A stretch of DNA of 34,453 bases from an uncultured Lachnospiraceae bacterium (GCA_947175175.1 CAMWLV010000026.1:1-34453), one strand, 5' to 3'. Positions 8,586-17,140 are shown, counted from the stretch's first letter. Numbers and translations are program-made. Notes: generated from the sequence alone by a model not told the origin.

Positions 8586-8942
8586 TTAAGCATAAATTCC
8601 CAAAAACGATGTTATTTTTCCATGTGTGTATTCACCGTCGATCAGTCCAAATTCGGGGTCATAATATTTGTGGTCAAACAGCAATGTCCAATGGGTGTAC
8701 CCCTCATTTGTATGTACCGTTAAAATAGAATATTCATGCGGTGCAGGATTCTTTTTGGAAATACGTGTATTCTTTTCAGCGTGTTTTACTCCGTAAAAGT
8801 CCAGTATTTCAATCGGCTGTCCTATGCTTGTAGGTCCGCCTGTTTTCATATCTCTGATTACTTCCTCGATCGCTTTGCCTGTGATCATTGCAATGCACGC
8901 CTAGCCGCAAGTCTCAGAAGTTGGCTGTAGTACCAGTTCCAT
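8586..8942 (-). pseudogene. Papain/C39-like cysteine peptidase, nonsense-mutated in the catalytic motif
   Basis: Read on the minus strand from ATG 8942 (AAGGAG upstream), the frame gives MELVLQPTSETCG, then TAG (8901-8903), then ACIAMITGKAIEEV and on to IYA, 118 codons in all. The motif is CG-stop-ACIAM; papain/C39-type proteins of this size commonly have CGQAC, so a CAG-to-TAG change is the simplest explanation. The rest of the active site is intact: an oxyanion Gln (Q6) six residues before Cys12, a His in GYTHWTLLF and an Asp in YYDPEFG. Downstream translation from the internal ATG at 8888 would lack the catalytic Cys. Stand-alone proteins of this fold may be toxins or bacteriocin-type proteases; the role here is unknown. 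Confidence 0.7.
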
Positions 8943-9011
8943 TTTGTTCTCCTTTCCGGTTTCGAAAATTCATTCTGCTATTCCTTTCGGGCGAATATAA
9001 TATCTGGTGTC

Positions 9012-9020
9012 ATTATATCA
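9012..9020 (-). promoter_or_regulatory. Extended -10 promoter for the peptidase relic
   Basis: On the minus strand the sequence is TGATATAAT, an extended -10 (TGn-TATAAT), about 70 bases before the ATG at 8942. No good -35 was found, which is tolerated with an extended -10. Confidence 0.4.
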
Positions 9021-9070
9021 CAAGCTCGCAAATAATTCTATGAAATAATGTGTTCAAACTTTTGTGCCCC

Positions 9071-9087
9071 ATTTTTCTACAGTTCTT
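9071..9087 (-). repeat. Solo copy of the dispersed AGGAACTGTAGAAAAAT motif
   Basis: The minus strand reads AAGAACTGTAGAAAAAT, matching the ends of the element at 1592-1741. No partner end was found at a similar distance, so this is a solo or decayed copy. Confidence 0.4.
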
Positions 9088-9120
9088 AATTTGATCCAGC
9101 GATACAATCCAACATTCTGC

Positions 9121-9150
9121 TTGCCTATTGGGAAGGACAGCGTTTATAAT
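9121..9150 (+). promoter_or_regulatory. Sigma-A-like promoter of the MoxR-DUF5682-VWA-SWIM operon
   Basis: TTGCCT (9121-9126), an 18-base spacer and a perfect TATAAT (9145-9150). The expected start near 9157 gives a leader of about 125 bases that contains the palindromes at 9204-9267. Confidence 0.5.
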
Positions 9151-9203
9151 AAGAGTAATGGTTGTTCGGAAACAACCCAAAGATTTTAGAATAAGCAAAT
9201 GAT

Positions 9204-9267
9204 AAGGAACTGCTCATAAATAACTCATGACAATGACTTGTCACAAATAATTTGTGAACATTTCCTT
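9204..9267 (+). promoter_or_regulatory. Nested palindromes in the operon leader (hairpin and operator candidates)
   Basis: Outer imperfect arms AAGGAACTGCTCATAAATAAC (9204-9224) and 9247-9267 match at 16 of 21 positions and resemble the dispersed repeat family. Inside are TGACAA-TGAC-TTGTCA (9228-9243) and a 17-base palindrome TCACAAAT-A-ATTTGTGA (9241-9257). They end just before the AAAGGA ribosome binding site (about 9270), so they could bind a repressor or fold in the mRNA. Confidence 0.45.
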
Positions 9268-9282
9268 AGAAAGGACAAGATT

Positions 9283-10395
9283 ATGCAGGAAACGATAAAA
9301 CCCCCAGTGGAGGTGCGCTATCAGAGGGAACTTGAAGCGCTCAAAAATGCAGACCAAAATGCAAAGAGACCAGATAACTGGCAGATGTCGCCGAAGGCGG
9401 TCAGGACGTTTATCCTGGGCAGCGAGAAACTGATCGAGTATCAGGGCGAAAAGTATGATATCAAGAAGAAGTATTTCGGAAATGATGCGCTCGTGGAGCG
9501 GTGCATCGTCACGCTTGCGGGAAACCGCGGGCTGATGCTTGTCGGTGAGCCGGGAACGGCAAAGACGATGCTTTCGGAGCTCTTGTCTGCCGCTATCAGC
9601 GGAAACAGCAAGAATACGATACAGGGGACGGCGGGAACAACAGAAGACATGATCAAATACTCGTGGAACTATGCGCTCTTGCTGGCGAAAGGACCAAGCA
9701 GGGAGGCGCTTGTGCCGTCGCCGCTTTATGTGGGCATGGAAAAGGGAATTCTCACCCGGTTTGAGGAGATTACCAGAACGCCCGCGGAGATTCAGGACAG
9801 CCTCATCAGTGTCCTGAGTGACAAGGTTCTGAATGTGCCGGAGCTGGGCGATGACGGCTTTCTGTTTGCACGTCCCGGCTTTAACGTGATTGGGACTGCA
9901 AATACCAGGGACAAGGGTGTCAATGAGATGAGCAGCGCCCTAAAGAGACGGTTTAACTTCGAGACAGTCATGCCGGTCAATAAAGTGTCGTTGGAGAAGC
10001 AGATTATTTTGAATGAGGTCAACATGCTTGCACAGGAGAGTCATGTCGATATGCAGGCCGATGAGGATGTCGCGGAACTGCTCGCCTCCACATACCATGA
10101 GCTGAGGGAGGGAGTTTCGTCATACGGCCATCGCATCGATAAGCCGAATGCAGTGATGAGTACAGCGGAGGCGGTGTCGGTCTATTACCAGACAATGCTC
10201 ACAGGCTATTACTATGGGGACGGACATCTTAATGTGGACTGCCTTGTACAGAATCTGGTTGGCGCGATCTCAAAGGAAGACAAGGACGATCTGGAAAAAG
10301 TAAAGGGATATTTCAACACGGTGATCCGGGATAAGAGCAGCAAAGAGGGTGGATTATGGAAACAATATTACGAAGCGAGGAAATGGCTGAAATAA
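9283..10395 (+). CDS. MoxR-type AAA+ ATPase, YehL-like
   Basis: A 370-residue AAA+ ATPase. Walker A is GEPGTAKT (residues 88-95), the Walker B region is ILTRFEEIT (about 156-164), sensor 1 is NVIGTANTRD (Asn 207) and the arginine-finger region is KRRFNFE (221-227). The Walker B acidic pair is Glu-Glu rather than Asp-Glu, which I believe is usual for the YehL branch, though this was not checked. MoxR ATPases act as hexameric remodelling machines and pair with VWA proteins; the VWA gene lies four genes on. ATG 9283 is chosen for the AAAGGA site 7 bases upstream; an earlier in-frame TTG at 9238 lies inside the palindromes and lacks a site. It overlaps the next gene by 40 bases, so the two are probably co-translated. 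Confidence 0.9.
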   Translation: MQETIKPPVEVRYQRELEALKNADQNAKRPDNWQMSPKAVRTFILGSEKLIEYQGEKYDIKKKYFGNDALVERCIVTLAGNRGLMLVGEPGTAKTMLSELLSAAISGNSKNTIQGTAGTTEDMIKYSWNYALLLAKGPSREALVPSPLYVGMEKGILTRFEEITRTPAEIQDSLISVLSDKVLNVPELGDDGFLFARPGFNVIGTANTRDKGVNEMSSALKRRFNFETVMPVNKVSLEKQIILNEVNMLAQESHVDMQADEDVAELLASTYHELREGVSSYGHRIDKPNAVMSTAEAVSVYYQTMLTGYYYGDGHLNVDCLVQNLVGAISKEDKDDLEKVKGYFNTVIRDKSSKEGGLWKQYYEARKWLK

Positions 10396-12743
10396 TGCTG
10401 ATTCCTGTCCGCCATCACAGTCCGGCATGTTCCTGTCAGATCAAAAAGATCTTTGCGGACTGGAAACCGGACACAGTTCTGGTGGAGGGACCAGACAATG
10501 CCAATGCGCTGCTGCCAGTCATGCTGCATGAGGATACGCGCGCGCCGTTTGCCATTTACTATGCCTATCATGACAAGGCGGAAAAGATATCAAAGGAGCA
10601 GGAGCATTACAAGTGCTATTATCCGTTCCTGGACTATTCACCGGAGCTTGTGGCACTTAGGGAAGCATACAAAAATATGACAGAAATGTCATTTATTGAT
10701 CTTTCCTATGGGGATATTCTTGCAGCATCGGCAGAGAGGGCATCGGAAGGGGAGGCACCGCGGAATTACAATGACGATTATCTGCTCACAAGAAATGAGT
10801 ACATAGAGAGGTTGTGCGAAAAGACAGGGCTGCGCAGCTTTGACGAGTTTTGGGAAAAATATTTTGAGATTAACGGGCTTTATGAGGATAGTAATGTGTG
10901 GTTTTCCCATCTGAATACATACTGCGAACTTGCAAGGGAAAACACACCGGAAGAAGTTTTACGGCGTGAAGGATGTCTTGCGCGGGAGCAGCACATGGCA
11001 GCGCGAATCGCCCTGCAGGCGCTGCGCGGTGGTGCAAAGAAAAATCAGCGAATCCTTGTGATAACAGGTGGATTCCACACGCCGGGATTGCGTGAGAGGC
11101 TTTCTGATGAAAACTGGCAGGAGACGGTTCAGCGTGCAAAGAAGATCGAACATTATGTGCCGAATCAGAATGAGAGTGTCTATTTGATGCCTTACTCCAT
11201 GGAGGCGGCAGATGCCTTGAACGGTTATGCGAGCGGTATGCCCTACACGGGTTTTTATCAGAAAATATGGGAAAGGCTTGCCAGTCAGGAGCAGAAACCA
11301 TACGAGGCAGCAGTATTGGATTTTCTGGTTGCGTCGGGGAAGGAAGTCAGAAAAGAGGAGGGAGCGCTGTCGACCTACGACGAAATCTGCGCATGGCAGA
11401 TGGCAGAGGGTCTTTCAGGTCTGCGTGAGAAACCTCAGCCGGGAGCCTATGAGCTGCAGGACGCAGTGTTATCCTCGTATGTAAAGGGTGAATACAATAT
11501 CACATCAGACATGCCGCTTCGCATTTTGCGGCGGCTGATGACGGGAACCGGTTCAGGAGCGCTCTGCACGCTGGCAGACGTTCCTCCGATTATCCTCGAT
11601 TTTCAGAATCAGTGCAAAAAGTTTGGAATCAGGACAGACAGTACCTTGGAAAAAGAAGTGACACTCTCCATTTTTTCCAGCAAAAAGCACAGGCGGATGA
11701 GCATGTTTTTTCATCGGCTGGTTTTTCTGCGTGCAGAGTTTGCAAAGCGCGTGAAAGGACCGAACCTGCAGCAGAGGAAAGACCGCAGCCTGATTCGTGA
11801 AATCTGGAAATACAAGTACAGTGCGCAGGTTTTTGCGGCACTGATTGATGTGTCGGTGTACGGCGCGACCATGGAGGAGGCGATTGTCAGCATTGTGCAG
11901 GAGCGGCTTCGGCAGGATACAAAGGCAGACAGTGCAGCGATACTTTTGACACAGGTATTTGAGATGGGGATTTCCAGTCAGCTTGATCCCGTATATGAGC
12001 GCGTGCACGAACTGATTCTGAAGGATATGGACTTTTATTCGATTGCGGATGCCGTGAAATCCCTGATGATGATGGAAGAGCTGGGATCTCTCTACGAATC
12101 AGACTTAAAATTCGGGGAGCTTCTGCACACAGGAGTCAGAAAGTTGATTACCCTGCTTCCAAGTATCACGCGTTTGCACGATGAAATGTTAGATGCGGGC
12201 ATGAACGCTTTGAAATTATTGTATCAGATCACGGGAAGGAAAGGGCAGGATGACACAGGGGAGCGGGAGAACTTTTACGAGGCGTTGTATCAGATGCAGG
12301 AAGACGTACAGATTCATGCGGGACTGAATGGGTGCATTCACGGAATTCTCTATGGAGGCGGCATTGAGGATTCACAGACGGTAGGAGCGGTGTGCAGAGG
12401 ATATCTCACGGGTACGAGGGAACAACTTTTAAAGACAGCAGTCTTTTTCAGGGGCTTGTTTTTTACCGCGAGGGATTTGATTCTGATGGAGCACGAGATG
12501 CTTGCAATCATCGATACTTTTCTTGGTGAGGTTGACGAGGCGGAGTTTATGGAACTGCTGCCACAGCTTCGTATGGCATTTGCGTATTTCACGCCTGGTG
12601 AGACGGATAAGATTGCGCAGCGGGCAGCGGGACTTCACCATAAGACAGGGCGCGAGCTGATGGAGCGCGACGAAGTTCTCCCGGACTGGTATACATACGG
12701 CAGGGAGCTGGATTGCTATGCGCGGAGTATTTTGGGGATTTAG
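10356..12743 (+). CDS. DUF5682 family protein, YehM-like
   Basis: A 795-residue cytoplasmic protein. The N-terminus has the family hallmarks IPVRHHSPACS (about residues 16-26), DTVLVEGPDNA (39-49) and, near residues 234-244, VITGGFHTPGL. The HH/VEGP/GGFH pattern resembles the TraB/ChaN-type fold, suggesting a metal- or ligand-binding pocket; no reaction is known to me. The remainder is mostly helical. GAGGG (10345-10349) supports ATG 10356; ATG 10383 is possible but its site is only 2 bases away. In the E. coli yeh cluster the equivalent gene also follows the MoxR gene. Operon position supports a shared complex with the ATPase and VWA protein. Confidence 0.82.
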   Translation: METILRSEEMAEIMLIPVRHHSPACSCQIKKIFADWKPDTVLVEGPDNANALLPVMLHEDTRAPFAIYYAYHDKAEKISKEQEHYKCYYPFLDYSPELVALREAYKNMTEMSFIDLSYGDILAASAERASEGEAPRNYNDDYLLTRNEYIERLCEKTGLRSFDEFWEKYFEINGLYEDSNVWFSHLNTYCELARENTPEEVLRREGCLAREQHMAARIALQALRGGAKKNQRILVITGGFHTPGLRERLSDENWQETVQRAKKIEHYVPNQNESVYLMPYSMEAADALNGYASGMPYTGFYQKIWERLASQEQKPYEAAVLDFLVASGKEVRKEEGALSTYDEICAWQMAEGLSGLREKPQPGAYELQDAVLSSYVKGEYNITSDMPLRILRRLMTGTGSGALCTLADVPPIILDFQNQCKKFGIRTDSTLEKEVTLSIFSSKKHRRMSMFFHRLVFLRAEFAKRVKGPNLQQRKDRSLIREIWKYKYSAQVFAALIDVSVYGATMEEAIVSIVQERLRQDTKADSAAILLTQVFEMGISSQLDPVYERVHELILKDMDFYSIADAVKSLMMMEELGSLYESDLKFGELLHTGVRKLITLLPSITRLHDEMLDAGMNALKLLYQITGRKGQDDTGERENFYEALYQMQEDVQIHAGLNGCIHGILYGGGIEDSQTVGAVCRGYLTGTREQLLKTAVFFRGLFFTARDLILMEHEMLAIIDTFLGEVDEAEFMELLPQLRMAFAYFTPGETDKIAQRAAGLHHKTGRELMERDEVLPDWYTYGRELDCYARSILGI

Positions 12744-12764
12744 GAAATGGAGTGATAATAAAAC

Positions 12765-13094
12765 ATGTGGGGAGTTTGTCTTGACATCGCATTGTGCAGT
12801 GGAAAAATGTTTCAGTCTGTCATTGAATATGAGATTTCTGCAGACGACAGTATTGCCAATATCGTATATCCAGTAGAAGGTGTTCCGATTTCTGTTGCCA
12901 ATATAAGGGCTTTGGACAATTCGCCCCAATTTGTTGATGGAGAATCGGTGTCTCCTGCCAATCACCCAGAGCTGGTTGGGGTGATTCGGGGAATCGGATG
13001 GCACTTTGATAATCAGGATTATATGTATTTCATTACAGTGAATGGCAGAAAAAAGAGCAAAAGATACTATGCAAACGATTTACTGAAACGGTAA
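12765..13094 (+). CDS. Small hypothetical protein, 109 aa
   Basis: It starts 21 bases after the DUF5682 stop, on the same strand. The protein has no signal peptide or membrane segment. It reads like a compact beta-rich domain (MFQSVIEYEISADDSIANIV, VGVIRGIGWHF, YMYFITVNGRKKSKRYYAN) with a basic C-terminus. I do not recognise the family. I do not recall a counterpart at this place in the E. coli cluster, so it may be an accessory or immunity-like insertion. A weak GGAG lies about 12 bases upstream. Confidence 0.6.
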   Translation: MWGVCLDIALCSGKMFQSVIEYEISADDSIANIVYPVEGVPISVANIRALDNSPQFVDGESVSPANHPELVGVIRGIGWHFDNQDYMYFITVNGRKKSKRYYANDLLKR

Positions 13095-13236
13095 ATTTTA
13101 TGTGTGATAGTACAGCATTGCATTAATTTTGAAGGAATAGGTGCTTGATATTTATGTCAGGACAAGACAGAGGAAGGAGGTTGTTGACTGATTTGAAAGA
13201 GATATCAGCGTTTGCAAAGGAAGGAAGCGAGAGAAT

Positions 13237-14361
13237 ATGGCAGACGAACAGGAAATTTTAAACCGCTGGCGGCTTGTGCTGGGAAAGTATTCGGCTGGTC
13301 AGATATCATTTTCGGAGAGCGGCATGAAGCTGATGGAAATGGAAGAGGCATTGGATTACCTGTATTCCAGGGAATATGGCGACGAGCAGGAGATCCGCAA
13401 GGAGCGGCGCGGGGGAAGCGAGGGTTCCCGGCTCACCGTTCCGCATTGGCTGTCCAAGATCAAGACGCTGTTTCCGCGAAATACCGTGGAGATCATGGAG
13501 CGGCATGCGCTGGAGAAGTATGAAATGACAGAGCTGCTGACAGACCCCGAGGTTTTGCGGAAGCTGGAGCCGAACAAGGAGCTTTTAAAAACCATCATGC
13601 AGTTAAAACACATGATGAAGGGTGAGGTGCTGGAACTTGCCAGACAGGTGGTGCGCAAGGTTGCCGATGAACTGACCAAAAAGCTTGAGCAGGAGATGAA
13701 AAAGAATCTTTTCGGGCGGCTGAACCGCAACGTAAGCAGTCCGGTGAAATCCATGCGGAATCTGGACATGAAAAAGACCATACGCAGGAATCTGAAAAAT
13801 TATGACACAGAGACAAAGCAGATTATCCTAAAACAAGTATATTTCAGTTCACGCATGAAAAAGTATAACCAGTGGCGCGTGATTATCTGCGTGGACGAGA
13901 GCGGTTCGATGCTGGATTCGGTGATTCACAGCGCTGTCATGGCGGGAATCTTTGCAAGGCTTCCGATGCTGGACACGCGGCTTGTCATCTTTGATACTAA
14001 TGTGGTGGATCTGAGCGGATATGCCAATGATCCGGTTGAGACGCTTATGAGCATTCAGCTTGGCGGCGGCACGAATATCGCCGGAGCACTCGCTTACTGT
14101 GAGCAGTTGATTGAGATGCCTCACAAGACGATGGTGGTATTGGTCACGGATCTCTATGAGGGTGGCGGTTATCATCATTTGTATCAGGTGAGCAGCAGTA
14201 TTATCGAGAGCGGGGCAAAGCTGATCGTGCTGCCTGCGCTTGATCATGATGCAGTGCCCAATTATGACAAGAAGGCAGCGGCGGTGCTCGCGGATATGGG
14301 GGCGTCGGTTGGCGCGATGACGCCGGAGGAGTTATCTGGGTTTATTGCGAGAATATTATGA
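13237..14361 (+). CDS. VWA (von Willebrand A) domain protein, YehP-like
   Basis: A 374-residue protein. The N-terminal ~210 residues are charged and helical (KLMEMEEALDYLY, LARQVVRKVADELTKKLEQE). The C-terminal ~165 residues form a VWA domain with a complete MIDAS: Asp220-x-Ser222-x-Ser224 in VDESGSM, Thr279 in GGGTNI and Asp305 in VTDLYEGG. A metal-bound MIDAS mediates ligand binding; with MoxR ATPases, VWA proteins act as substrate adaptors. AAGGAAG (13218-13224) precedes the ATG by about 12 bases. The 142-base gap before it contains no clear promoter, so it is probably part of the same operon. Confidence 0.9.
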   Translation: MADEQEILNRWRLVLGKYSAGQISFSESGMKLMEMEEALDYLYSREYGDEQEIRKERRGGSEGSRLTVPHWLSKIKTLFPRNTVEIMERHALEKYEMTELLTDPEVLRKLEPNKELLKTIMQLKHMMKGEVLELARQVVRKVADELTKKLEQEMKKNLFGRLNRNVSSPVKSMRNLDMKKTIRRNLKNYDTETKQIILKQVYFSSRMKKYNQWRVIICVDESGSMLDSVIHSAVMAGIFARLPMLDTRLVIFDTNVVDLSGYANDPVETLMSIQLGGGTNIAGALAYCEQLIEMPHKTMVVLVTDLYEGGGYHHLYQVSSSIIESGAKLIVLPALDHDAVPNYDKKAAAVLADMGASVGAMTPEELSGFIARIL

Positions 14362-14473
14362 GGAGTAATTCTGATATTCACAGTGAGGGCAGTAGAGGAA
14401 GCATGTCATTATGTAAGTGTATCAGCGTAAGGGGAAGGTTATTTCCCTACTTAATTGGCAGGGGAGGGGTTAC

Positions 14474-16225
14474 ATGGGTGATTGGGAATCGGTGTTTCGG
14501 GAGATTGATGATGATTATTTAGTTGGCATTTCTAATAAAGGAATCGTAAAGCGCGCGTATAAGGATATGGAGACGACTTCGTGTAAGCTTTTGGATAGCG
14601 GACAGATTGAAAATTTAGATGCAATTGCAGTAAAGGTCGGGGAAGAGACCGTTCAGATCAAGATGCCGCTCGGGGAAAGTGCATGTTCGTGTCCGTCGAG
14701 AAGCATCTGCCGTCATGTCATACTCGGAATTCTTGCTTTGCAGAAGATGGCTGAAACTGTTGATAATAAAAAAGCTAATAAAGAAGCAGCTGAACAAGAG
14801 ACTGTCACGAAAAGTGCAGAGAAAAAGACTGACAAGCCAGTAGCTGAGATTGCCGACTATCCACTGGAAAAGCTCTGCAAAAGTCTGGGTGTCAGGAGAC
14901 TGCAGGAATTGATTGACCGCGCCAGGGCAGGGAAAAGACCTCAGATCAATTATTCAAGTGTCGTGACAGTGCAGCCCCTGGCGCAGGCAATGACAGTTAA
15001 GCTGCTTTCTCCGTTAGAGTATTCTACATGTACCTGCCACAAGAAGGAATTCTGTGTTCACAAGGCGGAGGCGGTCTTGTGGTGCAAACTGGAATCGGGG
15101 CAGATTAACATTGATGAACTGGAACAGGATCGAAGCGCAAGTACAGAATATGACATGGAGCAGATTCAGGATGTTGTTTTGCAGATGAAGATTTTTTTGG
15201 AGGAGCTCCTGGACACAGGATTGACGAGAACACCACAGGATGCGCTTGACCACATGGAACGTCTGGCAACGATCTGTCACAATGCAAAGCTGCCGAATTT
15301 TGAGAGTGACTGGCGGCGGCTGCAGGATTCCTACAATAAATATTTGAAGCGGGTAGCATCGCTCAGGATACAGCTGTTGATGCGGCAGCTTACTACATTC
15401 TACAGACAGGTGGAACTGTTAGGGCAGGCGCAGAATGCTCTTGAAGTGTCAAAACTCGCAGGCGCATTCCGAGCAGAATATACGTCTGCCCTGGATTTGG
15501 ATCTGGTCGGTATCGCGATGGAGCATTTTGTGAGCAAGAGCGGGTATGAGGGCGAGACGGTCTATTTTTTGGAAGAAAATACGAAGGAATGGTATACATA
15601 CACACAGGCGAGACCTGTATTTTATGATAATAATACAAATGCGGGTTTACGCTATACACAGGAGACACCGTGGGGATTGTCGGTTCCCTTACGGGAGCTT
15701 GTGTTCTGGCATATTCATCTGGAGCAGGCAAAGAGCGACAGCAGGGGGAGACTATCGTCAAGTAAAGAGACAAAGGGACAACTGATCCGGGACAGAAGAG
15801 CGGATAAAAATACGCTGACCACAGATGTTTTAGGAAAGTGGTATTATCAGGATTTCGCGCAGCTTTTCGAGGAACAGTTTCAAGATAAAATAGACACACT
15901 GGAAAAAAACGATTTATCAGATTCAGACAGCACAAAGCGGACGAAGCTTGTATTTATAAGACCAGCATCGTGTGATCAGGCGGTATTTCTTGAAACAGAA
16001 CAAAAACTATGTATGAATCTGTATGATGAGGCTGGAAAAGCGGTTGTAGTGGAAGTTGTCTATTCCAAGGACGAGGCAGAGGGAATCCGGTATTTGGAGA
16101 AGATTACGAATGAAAACCTACCATGCTTTTTCGGTAAAGTCTATCTGCGCGGCGGCATAATCCGGATGTACCCTGTGGCTGTTTTTGGCAGGAAAGAACT
16201 GGATACGAGGGGGTATATGATGTAG
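14474..16225 (+). CDS. SWIM zinc-finger protein, YehQ-like
   Basis: A 583-residue protein with two SWIM-type CxC-xn-CxH motifs: Cys71, Cys73, Cys79, His81 (CSCPSRSICRH) and Cys186, Cys188, Cys194, His196 (CTCHKKEFCVH). SWIM domains bind zinc and contact DNA or proteins. The segment between them is Lys/Glu-rich and probably flexible; the C-terminal ~350 residues are helical with no motif I know. ATG 14474 is chosen because GGGGAGGGG ends 4 bases upstream; an in-frame GTG at 14417 would add 19 residues with a poorer site. A SWIM partner beside the MoxR, DUF5682 and VWA genes is a conserved arrangement, suggesting it presents nucleic acid or a target to the complex. Confidence 0.85.
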   Translation: MGDWESVFREIDDDYLVGISNKGIVKRAYKDMETTSCKLLDSGQIENLDAIAVKVGEETVQIKMPLGESACSCPSRSICRHVILGILALQKMAETVDNKKANKEAAEQETVTKSAEKKTDKPVAEIADYPLEKLCKSLGVRRLQELIDRARAGKRPQINYSSVVTVQPLAQAMTVKLLSPLEYSTCTCHKKEFCVHKAEAVLWCKLESGQINIDELEQDRSASTEYDMEQIQDVVLQMKIFLEELLDTGLTRTPQDALDHMERLATICHNAKLPNFESDWRRLQDSYNKYLKRVASLRIQLLMRQLTTFYRQVELLGQAQNALEVSKLAGAFRAEYTSALDLDLVGIAMEHFVSKSGYEGETVYFLEENTKEWYTYTQARPVFYDNNTNAGLRYTQETPWGLSVPLRELVFWHIHLEQAKSDSRGRLSSSKETKGQLIRDRRADKNTLTTDVLGKWYYQDFAQLFEEQFQDKIDTLEKNDLSDSDSTKRTKLVFIRPASCDQAVFLETEQKLCMNLYDEAGKAVVVEVVYSKDEAEGIRYLEKITNENLPCFFGKVYLRGGIIRMYPVAVFGRKELDTRGYMM

Positions 16226-16310
16226 AATCGAAATGTACTCAGGTGAGGCTTTCGGCAAAGAGAGGCAGATGGGAATTGAGAAAAGAAATCAGAGCAGGAG
16301 TTGATAAGTA

Positions 16311-16640
16311 ATGGATATGTACGATAAAGAAGAAGTGCTTGAGCGGCTGCTGTCCGATGTGGAGAATCTACTGGAGGACTTGTACCAGAGCGGATTTGAT
16401 ACAGTGCATGACAGCACATTGAAAACGCTAAAGAATATGGCCGCACGCACAGCAGCATACGGCATGGAACTGCTGTCAGAGCTGCTTTCCCGGTTGACCG
16501 ACGGTTTGACGATGCGCCGTCACCAATTGGGAAAAAAGGAGGATTCGCTGATGGGTGTCTATACACAGCTGTACCGATATATAAGTGTTTGCAGGGATAA
16601 AATTGAGTGTGACAAAGGAGTGCGCTATTATTTGCTGTGA
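16311..16640 (+). CDS. Small helical hypothetical protein, 109 aa
   Basis: It starts 85 bases after the SWIM gene, with CAGGAG about 10 bases before the ATG. The sequence is almost entirely amphipathic helix (EEVLERLLSDVENLLEDLY, KTLKNMAARTAAYGMELLS), ending with basic and aromatic residues. No known family is recognised. Its place at the end of the four-gene operon suggests a small subunit or adaptor. The last ten bases overlap the start of the downstream ATPase relic. Confidence 0.7.
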   Translation: MDMYDKEEVLERLLSDVENLLEDLYQSGFDTVHDSTLKTLKNMAARTAAYGMELLSELLSRLTDGLTMRRHQLGKKEDSLMGVYTQLYRYISVCRDKIECDKGVRYYLL

Positions 16641-16763
16641 CTGGAAACATTCACCTTATCGAAAACCATTAATATTGAAAGGTGTCCGTCAGGTAGGTAA
16701 TTGAATATTCCGTTTTTTATGGCTGACCATGCAGATCGATTGATTGGACTTGTTTTGAATTAA
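16630..16763 (+). pseudogene. Remnant of a DUF4143-type AAA ATPase (N- and C-terminal scraps)
   Basis: In frame from about 16639 the codons give DWKHSPYRKPLILKGVRQVG and then a stop. This closely resembles the N-terminus of DUF4143-type ATPases, where the text continues GKT (W-K-x-S-x-Y-R-K-P-L-I-L-K-G-x-R-Q-V-G). It breaks exactly at the Walker A. About 15 codons on, in another frame, IPFFMADHADRLIGLVLN and TAA (16761-16763) resemble a C-terminus. An internal deletion leaving both ends is the simplest reading; the second half is uncertain. Confidence 0.45.
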
Positions 16764-16772
16764 ATCAGCACT

Positions 16773-16821
16773 GAGGAATTGTGCAGAAATAACATGTATA
16801 AGTTATTTTTCACAGTTCCTC
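16773..16821. repeat. Inverted-repeat hairpin of the dispersed AGGAAYTGT family
   Basis: Left arm GAGGAATTGTGCAGAAATAAC (16773-16793) pairs with 16802-16821, whose reverse complement is GAGGAACTGTGAAAAATAAC, around an 8-base loop. The arms match the ends of the 1592-1741 element, so this is a minimal version with the interior missing. A T-rich stretch (16822-16834) follows, so it could also end transcription. Confidence 0.55.
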
Positions 16822-16908
16822 ATTTTTTCATTTCCGTGATTGACGCTGGATGAAAGCGAAGTGTATGTAAGCATCATTACCAACAACATTTTCCCAATAT
16901 GAAATTCC

Positions 16909-16937
16909 TTGTCAAGATATAGGATTCCCATTATAAT
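16909..16937 (+). promoter_or_regulatory. Sigma-A promoter upstream of the DUF4132 genes
   Basis: TTGTCA (16909-16914), a 17-base spacer and TATAAT (16932-16937). It would give a leader of about 285 bases to the first DUF4132 gene, or it may be a leftover promoter of a lost gene. Confidence 0.5.
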
Positions 16938-17140
16938 TTTATCATGATGCCGAGAAACCATATAGTGGGGGTCTATTATGAGACGTGTTATAAATTTTGG
17001 TTCTTTTACAATTTTTCAGTTGGATTTGTAGTGGAGGAAACGGCAGATAATTATGATTTGTTAATATTTAAAAATAATTATGTACTTTGCCATCAATGCC
17101 CATCAGAATAAACATTCATTAAGCTTTTCCCATATTCTAA

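Noticed and set aside
9013..9198. 61-codon minus-strand frame
   Set aside because: It runs through the dispersed repeat motif and the promoter of the MoxR operon; no family or ribosome binding site recognised.
9441..9656. Minus-strand frame within the MoxR gene
   Set aside because: Shadow of the Walker A region of the plus-strand gene.
13154..13261. 35-codon frame before the VWA gene (MSGQDRGRRLLTDLKEISAF...)
   Set aside because: It overlaps the VWA start, and has no good ribosome binding site; could be a decayed segment but cannot be supported.
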